Positions 1 to 8,256 of a DNA stretch of 64,000 nucleotides are shown piece after piece. A program made the translations under genes and the position numbers. Numbering within the stretch: the stretch's first letter is position 1; the number at the start of each line of letters is the position of its first letter. The stretch is from Pseudomonas sp. F(2018) (lineage in GTDB: Bacteria; Pseudomonadota; Gammaproteobacteria; Pseudomonadales; Pseudomonadaceae), in the NCBI RefSeq assembly GCF_005508865.1, contig NZ_SCOM01000002.1, positions 310,001 to 374,000 of the forward strand. Direction: 5' to 3'. The notes under the pieces are model-generated. The model searched no databases, had not been told where the DNA came from, and worked only from the letters and a program-made list of their open reading frames with translations.

Positions 1-385
1 TGCGCGGGCCGAACAGGCCGGTGAAGTGCAGGAACATGCGCCAGCCGAAGCCCAGGCCATCGCCGCGCTTGCGTGGGATCAGGTGCAGGTGGGCATGGGG
101 AATGTGCTGGTTGCTGGCCTTGCCGTCGTTGACGATCAGGTGCGAGCCCTCGACGCCGAAGCCGGCGCGGCGCTGGGCGGCGAGCAGCTTGTCGAAGGTC
201 AGGTAGAGATGCTGGCGGGTGGCGGCCGGTAGCTGGTCGAGCGTCTCCACGTGCTGGCGCGGAATCAGCAGCACATGGCCCTGGCCCAGCGGGTGGATGT
301 CCATGAAGGCGAAGCAGTGTTCGTCCTCGTAGACCTTTACGGAGCGTTCGGTGCCGGCGGCGATCCTGCAGAACAGACAGTCCAT
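1..385 (-). CDS. HIT (histidine triad) family protein, partial
   Basis: The gene runs off the left edge, so only the N-terminal ~128 residues are present. Translation starts MDCLFC and reaches HIPHAHLHL, the His-x-His-x-His triad of nucleotide hydrolases/transferases of the HIT superfamily. CLFC is the usual N-terminal cysteine pair of Hint-type members. The start at 385 is preferred over an ATG at 391 because GAGGAA lies 6 bases before it. It follows the desaturase by only 10 bp and may be the last gene of that operon. HIT proteins are widespread, so a role in the fatty-amine pathway is not implied. Confidence 0.85.
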   Translation of the reverse strand, partial: MDCLFCRIAAGTERSVKVYEDEHCFAFMDIHPLGQGHVLLIPRQHVETLDQLPAATRQHLYLTFDKLLAAQRRAGFGVEGSHLIVNDGKASNQHIPHAHLHLIPRKRGDGLGFGWRMFLHFTGLFGPR

Positions 386-395
386 GGCCATTTCC

Positions 396-1364
396 TCAGC
401 TGGCGTCGGCGGCCGGCGCAGCCCCGTGGCGGGACTCCCGCGGCTGACGGGCGAAGAGGCGGGCGAGCAGCCAGCGGTCGCGCAGGAACGGCTTGTTGTC
501 GAGCAGCGCGTGGACCTTGTGCAGGTTGAAGAACGGCACGCCCGGATAGACGTGGTGCTCGACGTGGTAGTTGATGTTGGCCCAGATCAGGCTGAGCACG
601 CGGCTGGGTATGGTGATGGTGTTGTGTGCCAGGTCCAGGCGCTGCTCGTCCTCGCTGCCGAGGGTGGCCATCGGGAAGTGCTCGTAGCCGCGCGAGATCG
701 GGTTGATCAGCAGCGCCAGCAGCAGCACCGGCAGGATGAAGATCAGCACGAACTGGTAGAGCATGCCCATGCTGGAGAACCAGACGCCGAGCGCCACCAT
801 CGTCACCAGGTTGAACACTAGCTCGCGCAGCACCAGGTTGCGCACCTTGCTGCCGTAGCGCACCAGGGAGAAGTAGGTGAAGCGTGGCACGAACACGGCG
901 ATGCGCAGGAACATCCACTTCACGCCGCTGGCGTAGTTCCACTCGTCCGGGTCCTTGTCCGCATCGCCCAGGTAGCGGTGGTGATACTTGTGGCACTCGG
1001 TGAAGGACGAGTAGGGGAAGACGATGAACCAGGCGAAGAAGCGCCCGACCCAGAGGTTGCAGATTCCGGAGCGGAAGGCGTTCTGGTGGCCGCAGTCGTG
1101 CTGCAGGATGGTGAAGGCGTGCATCTGGTTGCCGAGTACCAGCACGGCGAGCAGCTGCACCAGCCAGTGCTCGCTGAGCAGGATGGCGGCGGCGCCGGCG
1201 ACCCACACCGCCACATGCAGCGCCGACCAGAGCAGGAACCTGACCGGGTCGGGCTGCTGCAGGGCCAGCAGTTGCGCCTGGCGCTCGCGGTCGACCTTCA
1301 GCTCCGCGCGCTTGGCCAGGCGGATCTCGTCTTGTGCCGCCAGAATCGCTTCTCTATCCACCAC
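396..1364 (-). CDS. membrane fatty acid desaturase (di-iron, FA_desaturase family)
   Basis: A 322-residue integral membrane protein with the three histidine boxes of the FA_desaturase family: HDCGH (89-93), HKYHH (125-129) and HVEHH (267-271), separated by hydrophobic segments at about 43-65, 103-118 and 200-220. The boxes bind two irons that activate oxygen to insert a double bond (or hydroxyl/triple bond) in an acyl chain. The frame stays open far upstream into the next gene; I place the start at a GTG (1364; GTG 1361 also possible) 6 bases after AGGAAG. It lies 26 bp downstream of the ferredoxin reductase that could supply electrons. Substrate and regiochemistry cannot be read from the sequence. 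Confidence 0.88.
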   Translation of the reverse strand: MVDREAILAAQDEIRLAKRAELKVDRERQAQLLALQQPDPVRFLLWSALHVAVWVAGAAAILLSEHWLVQLLAVLVLGNQMHAFTILQHDCGHQNAFRSGICNLWVGRFFAWFIVFPYSSFTECHKYHHRYLGDADKDPDEWNYASGVKWMFLRIAVFVPRFTYFSLVRYGSKVRNLVLRELVFNLVTMVALGVWFSSMGMLYQFVLIFILPVLLLALLINPISRGYEHFPMATLGSEDEQRLDLAHNTITIPSRVLSLIWANINYHVEHHVYPGVPFFNLHKVHALLDNKPFLRDRWLLARLFARQPRESRHGAAPAADAS

Positions 1365-1390
1365 GTCCACCTTCCTCGGATTGTTCTGGG

Positions 1391-2452
1391 TTACTCGACC
1401 TGCAGTCGCACGTCGTCTGTCGCCGGATAGCCGATGCACATGAGCGCGTGGCCCATCTTCAGTTCGGCCGAGGACAGGCCATGGTCCTCGCGCATCTCCA
1501 CTTCGCCGGCCAGCTTGGTGCAGATGCAGGCGGTGCAGAAGCCGCTGCGGCAGGAGAAGGGCGGCTGTACGCCGTTGGCCAGGGCGGCTTCGAGAATGGT
1601 CTGACCCGGGGGCACGGCGAAGTTGAATTCCTGGCCCTGCATCAGCAGCTGAACCTGCTTCGGCGCGTTGGACTGCGCCGGCGGCTGGGGGCTGGCCTTG
1701 GCCGGGGTGAAGCTCTCCATGTGCACCGCTTCGGGGGGCACGCCCATGGCCTGCAGAGCCTCGGTCACTTCGTCCATCATGCCGTTGGGGCCGCAGGCGT
1801 AGTACTCGATGGCGTAGCCCGGCGGGTTCGGCAGCGCCTGGAGGATCTCGCTGACCCGCTGGCGGGTCAGACGGCCGCTGTGCGGGTGGGGCGACTCCGG
1901 CTGGGACAGCACGTGCAGCAGGTTCAGGCGCTCGCCGAACAGGCGCTGCAGCTGCTCCAGCTTGTCGCGGAAGATCACCGAGTCGGTGTTGCGGTTGCCA
2001 TAGATCAGCGATACCCGCGAGTCCGCCTCGAAATGCAGCGCCGACTTGAGGATGGAGAAGATCGGCGTGATGCCGCTGCCGGCGGCGAACAGCACCAGGT
2101 GGCGGCGCTTGCCCGGCTGCGGGGCGAAGGTGAAGCGCCCGTGGGCGCCCAGGGTATGCACCGCGTCGCCGGCGGCCAGCTGCTGCACCAGGCGGTTGGA
2201 CACCTTGCCGCCGGCGATGCGCTTGACCGTGATCGACAGGGTCTTGTCCAGGCCCGGCGTGCTGCTGATCGAGTAGGCCCGGCAGCCCTTGGCGCCGTCG
2301 CCATCCACGTCGACTTCCAGGGTCAGGTACTGGCCGGCGGTGTAGCGGATCTTCCTCAGCAGCGGCTGCTTGAGGTGGATGGTCACCGCATCCTCGGTTT
2401 CCCGCTCGATGTAGGCCACTTTCAGGGTCAGTGCTTTGCTCATGGCGTTCAC
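1391..2452 (-). CDS. ferredoxin-NADP(+) reductase with C-terminal 2Fe-2S ferredoxin domain
   Basis: About 353 residues. The N-terminal FAD domain has RAYSISS (flavin binding) and the NAD(P) domain has AAGSGITPI and YYACGPNGMM. The C-terminal plant-type ferredoxin domain has CRSGFCTAC plus a distal Cys in LMCIGYP, giving four cluster ligands. This is the PaaE/VanB-like layout that passes electrons from NAD(P)H to an oxygenase or desaturase. The start is a GTG overlapping the upstream stop by 4 bp (GTGA); an ATG at 2443 is the alternative. Its position between two desaturase genes suggests it is their dedicated reductase, which is an inference from context. Confidence 0.9.
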   Translation of the reverse strand: MNAMSKALTLKVAYIERETEDAVTIHLKQPLLRKIRYTAGQYLTLEVDVDGDGAKGCRAYSISSTPGLDKTLSITVKRIAGGKVSNRLVQQLAAGDAVHTLGAHGRFTFAPQPGKRRHLVLFAAGSGITPIFSILKSALHFEADSRVSLIYGNRNTDSVIFRDKLEQLQRLFGERLNLLHVLSQPESPHPHSGRLTRQRVSEILQALPNPPGYAIEYYACGPNGMMDEVTEALQAMGVPPEAVHMESFTPAKASPQPPAQSNAPKQVQLLMQGQEFNFAVPPGQTILEAALANGVQPPFSCRSGFCTACICTKLAGEVEMREDHGLSSAELKMGHALMCIGYPATDDVRLQVE

Positions 2453-3756
2453 GTCCGCTGCGCTTGCTGGGGGAAGTGCAGAGGGCGGGGCGCGGCCTGG
2501 TGGCCGGCGGCGCTCTGCTGGTAGGCCTGCTCATGCTCGGCGATGGGCGCGGCGGCGCAGCGGCGCTTGAGCAGGGCGACCTTCTCGGCCTGGGACAGCG
2601 GCTCCCACCAGTCCAGCTTGTCGGCCAGCGCGTTGAAGCGGCGCAGCATCAGCATGAGGAACAGGTCGAGCACGCTGAGGTCGCGGAACACCAGGGACTG
2701 CGAGGCCTTCAGTTCCGGCTTGATGCGTTCGAACAGCGCCGGGCTCTCCGACCAGTGCACGTTCTCCCAGTGGTGGTGGCAGGCGTGATAGCCCTCGTTG
2801 AGGGTGTTCACCGGCTTCTCCAGCAGGGTCACGGTGTTGTACATGAAGTCCTTGGGGTCCTGCTGGCCGCCGTAGAAGGCGTGCTGGCTCCAGTGGATAA
2901 CGCCCATCAGGAAGTTGCTCGCGCACCAGGGCACCAGCATGTACAGCACCGCGATCGGCAGGCTGTACAGCGCCAGCAGGGCGAACAGGGCCAGGTGCAG
3001 CACATTGCCGACGATCATGCTGCGCATCTGCGCCGGTTTGCGCTTGCTGCGGAAGTACAGGTACGGCGACACCAGCAGCTGCTGGTACATCACCTCGCGC
3101 ACCATGTAGACGAGGAAGTGCCAGGCGTTGGCATGGTCGTAGCGGGCGGTGGCGTAGACATCCAGCGGGCCGGCGTTTTCCCGGTGGTGCTGCTGCAGGT
3201 GCGCCGCCGCATGCGGGGTCAGGCCCATGGGGATGGCGAAGAACATGTAGAGGAAGGAGTTGCCGGTCCACTTCTCCAACACGCTGGCGCGCTTGAACAG
3301 GCCGCCGACCTTGTGGCCTTCCTGGTGCATGGAGCTGAACGAGCGCACGAAGGCGCGGATGTTCGGGCCGTAGACGCAGGCGTAGAAGCCCAGCACCAGC
3401 GGCCAGGAGATCTCCACGATGACCAGCTGGGCGATGAAGATCGGTATGGCGGTCAGGCCCAGGGTGATGGCCGCGGCCAGGATCGGCTCGTCGCGCGGGT
3501 CCTTCAGCACCCGATTCGCCAGGCGCTGGACCTGGCCGTGATAGGCGGCGGTGATGGCGCCACCGAGGGCGCAGTAGCCGGGGATCGCCTGCAGGATGCG
3601 CCGGCCCAGCTGCAGCGTCAGCGCCAGGGCGAGGATCACGCCAATGGCCGCGGTGTTGAACACCAGCAGCACGGCGAACAGGGGAATGGCGAAGAAGTGG
3701 AACAGCGGATGGATGTTGCCCGGCCGCACCGGATAGAGCGTGTCTGTCGTCGCCAT
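2449..3756 (-). CDS. membrane fatty acid desaturase, long form
   Basis: 435 residues. Histidine clusters HQEGH (144-148), HLQQHH (186-191) and HACHHH (324-329) fit the FA_desaturase di-iron pattern, with hydrophobic helices before, between and after them. It is longer than the 322-residue desaturase in the same operon and has a ~40-residue polar tail. The ATG at 3756 follows AGGAAG by 9 bases. The gene sits 82 bp after the acyl-CoA dehydrogenase and overlaps the ferredoxin reductase start. Two divergent desaturases in one operon suggest sequential modification of one acyl chain. Whether it makes an alkene, alkyne or hydroxyl group is open. Confidence 0.87.
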   Translation of the reverse strand: MATTDTLYPVRPGNIHPLFHFFAIPLFAVLLVFNTAAIGVILALALTLQLGRRILQAIPGYCALGGAITAAYHGQVQRLANRVLKDPRDEPILAAAITLGLTAIPIFIAQLVIVEISWPLVLGFYACVYGPNIRAFVRSFSSMHQEGHKVGGLFKRASVLEKWTGNSFLYMFFAIPMGLTPHAAAHLQQHHRENAGPLDVYATARYDHANAWHFLVYMVREVMYQQLLVSPYLYFRSKRKPAQMRSMIVGNVLHLALFALLALYSLPIAVLYMLVPWCASNFLMGVIHWSQHAFYGGQQDPKDFMYNTVTLLEKPVNTLNEGYHACHHHWENVHWSESPALFERIKPELKASQSLVFRDLSVLDLFLMLMLRRFNALADKLDWWEPLSQAEKVALLKRRCAAAPIAEHEQAYQQSAAGHQAAPRPLHFPQQAQRT

Positions 3757-3838
3757 GATTTCAGGCTTCCTGCTGAGTCATGTGGATCATCGCGCCGCGC
3801 CCGCACCGACCTCGGCCGGCGCGGGGCGACGCAGTGCC

Positions 3839-4990
3839 TTAGCCTTGCGCCGCCGGTGCGGCGGCCGAGTCCCGCAGGTATGCCGCGAGCAGCGGCGTGG
3901 CGGCGGCGCGGGAGATCGGGTGGAAGCAGATCGCCCGGGAGGCGGCCAACAGGTAGGCGACTTCGTCGGAGGCGATGAAGGCCATGCCACCCAGCAGCTC
4001 CACGGCCAGGTTGGTGGAACGCTCGATGGTGCCCTGGACCAGGAAGCGGGTGCACAGCGCCTTGCTGTAGCTGGCCTCGTCGGCGGCGCGCTGTTCTTCC
4101 AGGTCACGGGCCGCACCGACCAGGGCCTGGTGCGCGCCTTCCAGTTCGATGGCCAGCTGGGCCAGCGGGGCATCCTCGGTGTGGCGTTTCTTCAGCAGCA
4201 GCTCGACCAGCGCCGAAGCCACGCCCAGGTAGGTGCCGCCGACCATCAGCTGGAACCAGCAGAGGCCGGACAGCGAGGTTTCCTGGGCGGAGGCGGCCAC
4301 TGCTTCGTCGTCCACGGCCTCGGCCAGCAGCATGCGCTCGGCGGGCACGAACACGTCGTCGAAGACCAGCGCGTTGCTGTCGGCGGCCTGCAGCACCGGG
4401 GTATTCCAGAAGCGCTCGCGGGATACCCCGTTGCCGTCGTTGAACACCACGGCGAAGCCCTGGGTGATGCTGCCGTCATCGTTCTCGCGGGCCACGCCGA
4501 CGACTATCACGTCCATGTTGTGGCTCATGGTGCAGGGCTTCTTGGTGCCGCGCAGCAGGTAGCCGCCCTCGACCGGGGTGACCTTGACGCTGGTGTTGAA
4601 GATCTCCGCGCCGACCTTGCCTTCGGCGAATGCCGAGGCGATCAGCAGCTGGTCCTGGCAGATGCCGTAGAGCAGCTCGTCCGCCGCCGGAATCAGACCG
4701 CCGAGCTGCACGATGGTGGCGATGGTGTGGTGGTGCATGGTCATCATCACCGCCAGCGACGGGCTCAGGGCGCCGACCGCGCGCAGTATCTCCACCGTCT
4801 CGCGCGGCGAGGCGCCGAGGCCGCCGTAGGTCTCGGGGATGATCAGGCCGGCGGCCTTGTAAGAGCGGAACAGCTCGCACAGCTCGCTGGAATCTGCCTT
4901 CTCCAGCGCCATGCGGCCGCGGGCTTCCAGGGCGGCGATCAGGCCCGGCAGGCGGGCTTCGGTGACGCTTCGTGCGTGTTTCATCGACAT
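3839..4990 (-). CDS. acyl-CoA dehydrogenase-like flavoprotein (TamT-like)
   Basis: 383 residues with the acyl-CoA dehydrogenase fold: a helical N-terminus with PETYGGLGAS (53-62), a middle beta domain, and a C-terminal helical domain with ELLGGMAF. In standard family members a YEGT-type loop with the catalytic Glu follows; here the aligned segment reads CFHPISRA, so that Glu is not in its usual place. Tambjamine TamT is a related enzyme that oxidises an ACP-bound chain at C3-C4. Position between the aminotransferase/reductase and a desaturase supports an ACP-bound substrate. The start at 4990 is tentative; MKHARS at 4984 is equally possible. Confidence 0.82.
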   Translation of the reverse strand: MSMKHARSVTEARLPGLIAALEARGRMALEKADSSELCELFRSYKAAGLIIPETYGGLGASPRETVEILRAVGALSPSLAVMMTMHHHTIATIVQLGGLIPAADELLYGICQDQLLIASAFAEGKVGAEIFNTSVKVTPVEGGYLLRGTKKPCTMSHNMDVIVVGVARENDDGSITQGFAVVFNDGNGVSRERFWNTPVLQAADSNALVFDDVFVPAERMLLAEAVDDEAVAASAQETSLSGLCWFQLMVGGTYLGVASALVELLLKKRHTEDAPLAQLAIELEGAHQALVGAARDLEEQRAADEASYSKALCTRFLVQGTIERSTNLAVELLGGMAFIASDEVAYLLAASRAICFHPISRAAATPLLAAYLRDSAAAPAAQG

Positions 4991-5017
4991 GGGATAGTTC
5001 TCGAGTTGTTCTTGTGG

Positions 5018-7642
5018 TTATCCGGCCATCTCGACCAGTTGCTCGACGGCGGGGGCGAAACCGAAGTTCAGGGCCAGCTCGAAGATGGCCTCGGCCTCTT
5101 CCAGCGGCGGACGCTTGCCGATGCTGTAGTCGCGCGTCTTGCCGGCCATGGTCAGCACCATGGTTTCGGCCAGGCAGCTGAAGGTCACGCCGGTGGGCAG
5201 GTCGGTGAGGTTCTGGTTGCCGAAGCGGTAGCCGCGCTCGGGCAGGTGGATCAGGCCACCCTCTATGACCGTCACGTCCGGACGCTGCGGCAGCGAGGAA
5301 TGACCAATATCCGGCGGCTGCGCGCAGTCGCAGATGATCGCGTTGTGGTGCAGCGCGGCCGGGTCGATGAAGGCGGAGCCGTTGGAGGTGGCCGAGAGCA
5401 CGGCCTCCAGCTTGGGCAGCCAGTGGGCCAGGTCGGAGGCGACCACCACCGGCGGTTGCACGTTGCTGTGCTGGCGAACCAGGGCATCGACGGCGTCGAA
5501 CAGCTCGCGCAGCTGGGCGTCGTCACCCAGGTCGCGCTCCAGCAGGCTGGCCACCGTCTGCTGCGACAGCAGCGCGGCGAGGGGCTTGCCGATACCGCTC
5601 GGGTGCCCGCTGTGGATGCCGCGCAGGGCCGTGGCATACAGCTCGCCGCCGACCAGCCGCAGCTCGTGCATGGCGCCCTGGTTGGCCGCGTTGCCGAGCA
5701 GCACCAGGTGTTCGGTGAACTTGCCCAGGCGCAGGCTGGCCAGGCGGCCCACAGAGCCGTAGGCACCGATCACCCCGGTCAGCCGCTTGGCCAGCGGCGC
5801 GCCGCGGTTGGCGCAGGTGCTGAGCAGGGCGTCGACGCCGACCATGGCGGTGAGGCTGTTGCCGGTGGTGGTGTGGAAGCGGTCGTTGACCACGTCCAGG
5901 CCGGCGTTGGAGATCACCGAGGTGTAGGCGCCGAGGCCGACGAAGTCGACGCCCAGCGGGCGCACCGCGTCCAGGTAGTTGTCGATCAGCTTGCGCCGCT
6001 TGCCCAGGCTCAGGCGCATCAGGTCGCGCGGGTGCAGCAGGCTGCCGACCAGCCAGCCTTCCACGTAGTCGCCCTGGTCGTTGTAGATCTGCCGGGCATG
6101 GAAGGACACGCCGGCATCCAGGTCGGGCTTGGCCCAGTCGGAGAACTCGGCCAGCCAGTCCTGCATGAAGGCCTTCTCCTCGCCGACCACACCAAGGGCG
6201 TCGACTATGTTGTCGCCGTTGACGCTCTCCTGGGTGGTGGGGTGCAGCAGGAAGGCGAAGCGTCCCAGGCAGCGGCCGCCACGGTCATGGTTGCGCGGCT
6301 TGCCGGCGCTGGGCGCCGACCACTTGGCCAGCGGCCCGCGCTGGGCAGGGAAGCCCTGGGCCTCGAGGATCAGGCGGTGCTGCTGGTCGTGGGCGATCAG
6401 CTCGGCGGCGGCGGTCAGGCCGTCCACCAGCACGTCGATATCTTCCTGGGCGATGCTCAGCGGCGGCTGGATGCGCAGCACGTTGCCCTCGTTGAGGGTC
6501 GGCAGGCAGTACACGCCATGGCGGGTCTTCAGGTAGCCGCAGACGATGGGCACCAGGGCGCCGAAGGCGCTGGCCAGGGACAGGGTGTAGAGGCGCTCGC
6601 CGGACCAGCGGCGGAACTTGAGGCCGAGCATCAGGCCGCGGCCGTCGAGGCTCTCGAACACCTGCGGGTAGCTTTGCACCAGGTTTTCCAGACGGGTGCG
6701 CAGATAGCCGCCGCGCTCGGCCGCCTGGCGCACCACGGCGCGGTCGTTGGCGGTGAGGTGCTCGACCACCGCCAGGCCGATGGCCGCGGTGAAGCCGTTC
6801 ACGCCGAAGGTGGAGCTGTGGTGGCGGTCGAAGTCGCGGCTCCAGCACTGCTCGCCGTAGATGCAAGCGCCGATCGGCACCAGACCGCCGCCCAGCGCCT
6901 TGGCCAGCAGCAGCATGTCGGGGGTGAGGCCGTTGGCTTCGGCGGCGAACAGCTGGCCGGTGCGGCCCAGGCCGGTCTGGATCTCGTCCAGCACGAACAG
7001 GGCGCCGTGCTTGCGGCACAGGTTCTGCGCCGCCAGCAGGTAGCCCGCCGGCGGGGTGATCATGCCGGCCTCGCCCTGGACCGCCTCGACGAAGAAGGCG
7101 GCGACGCGCTGCTCCTTCAATATCGCTTCGAGGGCTTCCAGGTCGCCATAGGGCACGTGGCTGAAACCGTTGCCGCGGATATGGAAGGGCTCGCGGTAGA
7201 CCGGCTTGCCGGTCACACCCACGGCGCCCTGGGTCTTGCCGTGGAAGCCGGTGTGGGTGCCGACGATCAGCTCGCGGTTGGTGGCGGCGCGCGCCAGCTT
7301 GATGGCGGCCTCCACCGTCTCCGCGCCACTGGTGGCGAAGCTGACCCTGGCCATCTCGCCGGGCGCGATCTCGATCAGGCGCGCGGCCAGTTGCTCGGCC
7401 AGCGGGTTGCCCAGAGGCTGGATGAAGGAGGGCAGGCCGGAGTCGAGGAAGGCGATGGCCGCCTCGCGGATATGTGGCGCGCCATAGCCGAACGGCACGG
7501 CGCCGAACTGGCCGACGAAGTCGATCAGCGTATGGCCGCTGGCGGTGGTGATGCGGGTACCTTGGGCGCTGGTCACCGTCTCGTCGAGACCGGCGAAGTC
7601 GAGCAGTTCCTGGCGGGTGCGGTTGATCAGGGAAGGGCTCAT
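5018..7642 (-). CDS. bifunctional class III aminotransferase / acyl-ACP reductase fusion (TamH-like)
   Basis: 874 residues in two halves. Residues ~1-430 are a class III PLP aminotransferase: SFATSGAETVEAAIK (101-115), LDEIQTGLGRTG (218-229) and the Schiff-base Lys248 in LLLAKALGGG. Residues ~455-874 resemble cyanobacterial acyl-ACP reductase (AAR): FHTTTGNS (589-596), the nucleotide-binding GVIGAYGSVGR (623-633), and FSCLAETM (821-828), where Cys823 aligns with the catalytic Cys of AAR (FACFAEAM, from memory). The expected chemistry is acyl-ACP to aldehyde with NADPH, then aldehyde to primary amine. TamH of tambjamine synthesis also combines reductase and aminotransferase activity. It lies 6 bp after the ACP gene. 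Confidence 0.85.
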   Translation of the reverse strand: MSPSLINRTRQELLDFAGLDETVTSAQGTRITTASGHTLIDFVGQFGAVPFGYGAPHIREAAIAFLDSGLPSFIQPLGNPLAEQLAARLIEIAPGEMARVSFATSGAETVEAAIKLARAATNRELIVGTHTGFHGKTQGAVGVTGKPVYREPFHIRGNGFSHVPYGDLEALEAILKEQRVAAFFVEAVQGEAGMITPPAGYLLAAQNLCRKHGALFVLDEIQTGLGRTGQLFAAEANGLTPDMLLLAKALGGGLVPIGACIYGEQCWSRDFDRHHSSTFGVNGFTAAIGLAVVEHLTANDRAVVRQAAERGGYLRTRLENLVQSYPQVFESLDGRGLMLGLKFRRWSGERLYTLSLASAFGALVPIVCGYLKTRHGVYCLPTLNEGNVLRIQPPLSIAQEDIDVLVDGLTAAAELIAHDQQHRLILEAQGFPAQRGPLAKWSAPSAGKPRNHDRGGRCLGRFAFLLHPTTQESVNGDNIVDALGVVGEEKAFMQDWLAEFSDWAKPDLDAGVSFHARQIYNDQGDYVEGWLVGSLLHPRDLMRLSLGKRRKLIDNYLDAVRPLGVDFVGLGAYTSVISNAGLDVVNDRFHTTTGNSLTAMVGVDALLSTCANRGAPLAKRLTGVIGAYGSVGRLASLRLGKFTEHLVLLGNAANQGAMHELRLVGGELYATALRGIHSGHPSGIGKPLAALLSQQTVASLLERDLGDDAQLRELFDAVDALVRQHSNVQPPVVVASDLAHWLPKLEAVLSATSNGSAFIDPAALHHNAIICDCAQPPDIGHSSLPQRPDVTVIEGGLIHLPERGYRFGNQNLTDLPTGVTFSCLAETMVLTMAGKTRDYSIGKRPPLEEAEAIFELALNFGFAPAVEQLVEMAG

Positions 7643-7648
7643 GCTGGC

Positions 7649-7900
7649 TTACCTCGCATCCCCGGTGATGACGGAATGCAGGTGCGCGCTGATCTTGCGC
7701 ACGCTGTCATGCTGGTAGGCGAACTCGGGATCCAGCGAGATGCCGAAGAGGTCCTCGAACTCGGCAGAGAGTCCGACGATGAGGACCGAGTCGACGCCCA
7801 TCTCGTGGAACGAGCGCTCCAGGTCGAGGGAGCTCGAGTCGAGTTCCAGTAGCCCAGCCACGGTCGCCGTGACGGAGGCGGTTATCTCGTCAATATGCAC
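7649..7900 (-). CDS. acyl carrier protein
   Basis: 83 residues, the normal ACP length. GVDSVLIVGL contains the phosphopantetheine-acceptor Ser (residue 38) at the start of helix II, and the protein is acidic. The GTG start follows GGAGG by 5 bases. It is the first gene of the minus-strand operon and immediately precedes the aminotransferase/reductase. No ketosynthase, malonyl transferase or condensation domain accompanies it, so it most likely receives a preformed fatty acid from the fatty acyl-AMP ligase at 9129-10979 and presents it to the tailoring enzymes. Confidence 0.92.
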   Translation of the reverse strand: MHIDEITASVTATVAGLLELDSSSLDLERSFHEMGVDSVLIVGLSAEFEDLFGISLDPEFAYQHDSVRKISAHLHSVITGDAR

Positions 7901-8114
7901 ATGTCCTCCACAAGTTCCCTGTCCATATAAAAAGGTCTATATCGCCACGCAGTGGAATAAGACTTGGGCGTTGTAAGCGCAGCGGCATGAATGCCCGAAG
8001 GCGTGAATAATTGTTCTTATGGTGCTGCGCGAAATTACTCTCGAGGACAAGTGTTTTCCTTGTGGGATATCACTTGGGAGTTGCGATGTTGGGTGTCCGA
8101 TGTTTCGCGCTCAA

Positions 8115-8130
8115 TACTCCAAGTGGAGTA
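8115..8130. promoter_or_regulatory. candidate operator, 16-bp palindrome, copy 1
   Basis: TACTCCAAGTGGAGTA is a perfect palindrome with 7-bp arms around AG. A related sequence matching at 13 of 16 positions occurs at 11101-11116 upstream of the acyl-AMP ligase. Length and symmetry fit a dimeric LuxR/GerE-type regulator, and one is encoded between the two sites. It is about 215 bp upstream of the ACP start. Binding is inferred. Confidence 0.55.
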
Positions 8131-8202
8131 ATGGCACCGGTTATTTGTGACTTTTGCGCTGGCATATAAACGTCATGAATTATCTGGGGCGAACGGCAAT
8201 AT

Positions 8203-8229
8203 GGGACGGCAGTTCAATACTGCCGTCCC
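8203..8229. terminator. hairpin after the LuxR gene, probable terminator
   Basis: A perfect 11-bp stem (GGGACGGCAGT / ACTGCCGTCCC) with a 5-nt loop lies 28 bp past the LuxR stop codon. The run following it on the minus strand is only moderately T-rich (ATATTGCC), so termination may be partial. Confidence 0.5.
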
Positions 8230-8256
8230 AGTTGTTATTTAGGGGGGAGTTGTCTG

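Larger units (their letters stand above)
7901..8256. other. AT-richer intergenic region upstream of the ACP operon
   Basis: This 356-bp gap between the LuxR gene and the ACP gene has no credible ORF and is visibly richer in A/T than the flanking genes. It holds a 16-bp palindrome (8115-8130) and a perfect hairpin (8203-8229), annotated separately. The promoter of the ACP operon should lie here, but I cannot pick out a convincing -35/-10 pair. Confidence 0.6.

Noticed and set aside
1365-2534. Upstream extension of the desaturase frame to 712 codons
   Set aside because: The added part lies in the wrong frame over the ferredoxin reductase gene and has no family similarity; the real start is near 1364.
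3740-7852. Plus-strand open frame of 1370 codons
   Set aside because: It is antisense to the desaturase, dehydrogenase, aminotransferase/reductase and ACP genes, which have clear motifs. The translation is low-complexity (Gly/His/Gln-rich) and typical of a high-GC shadow frame.
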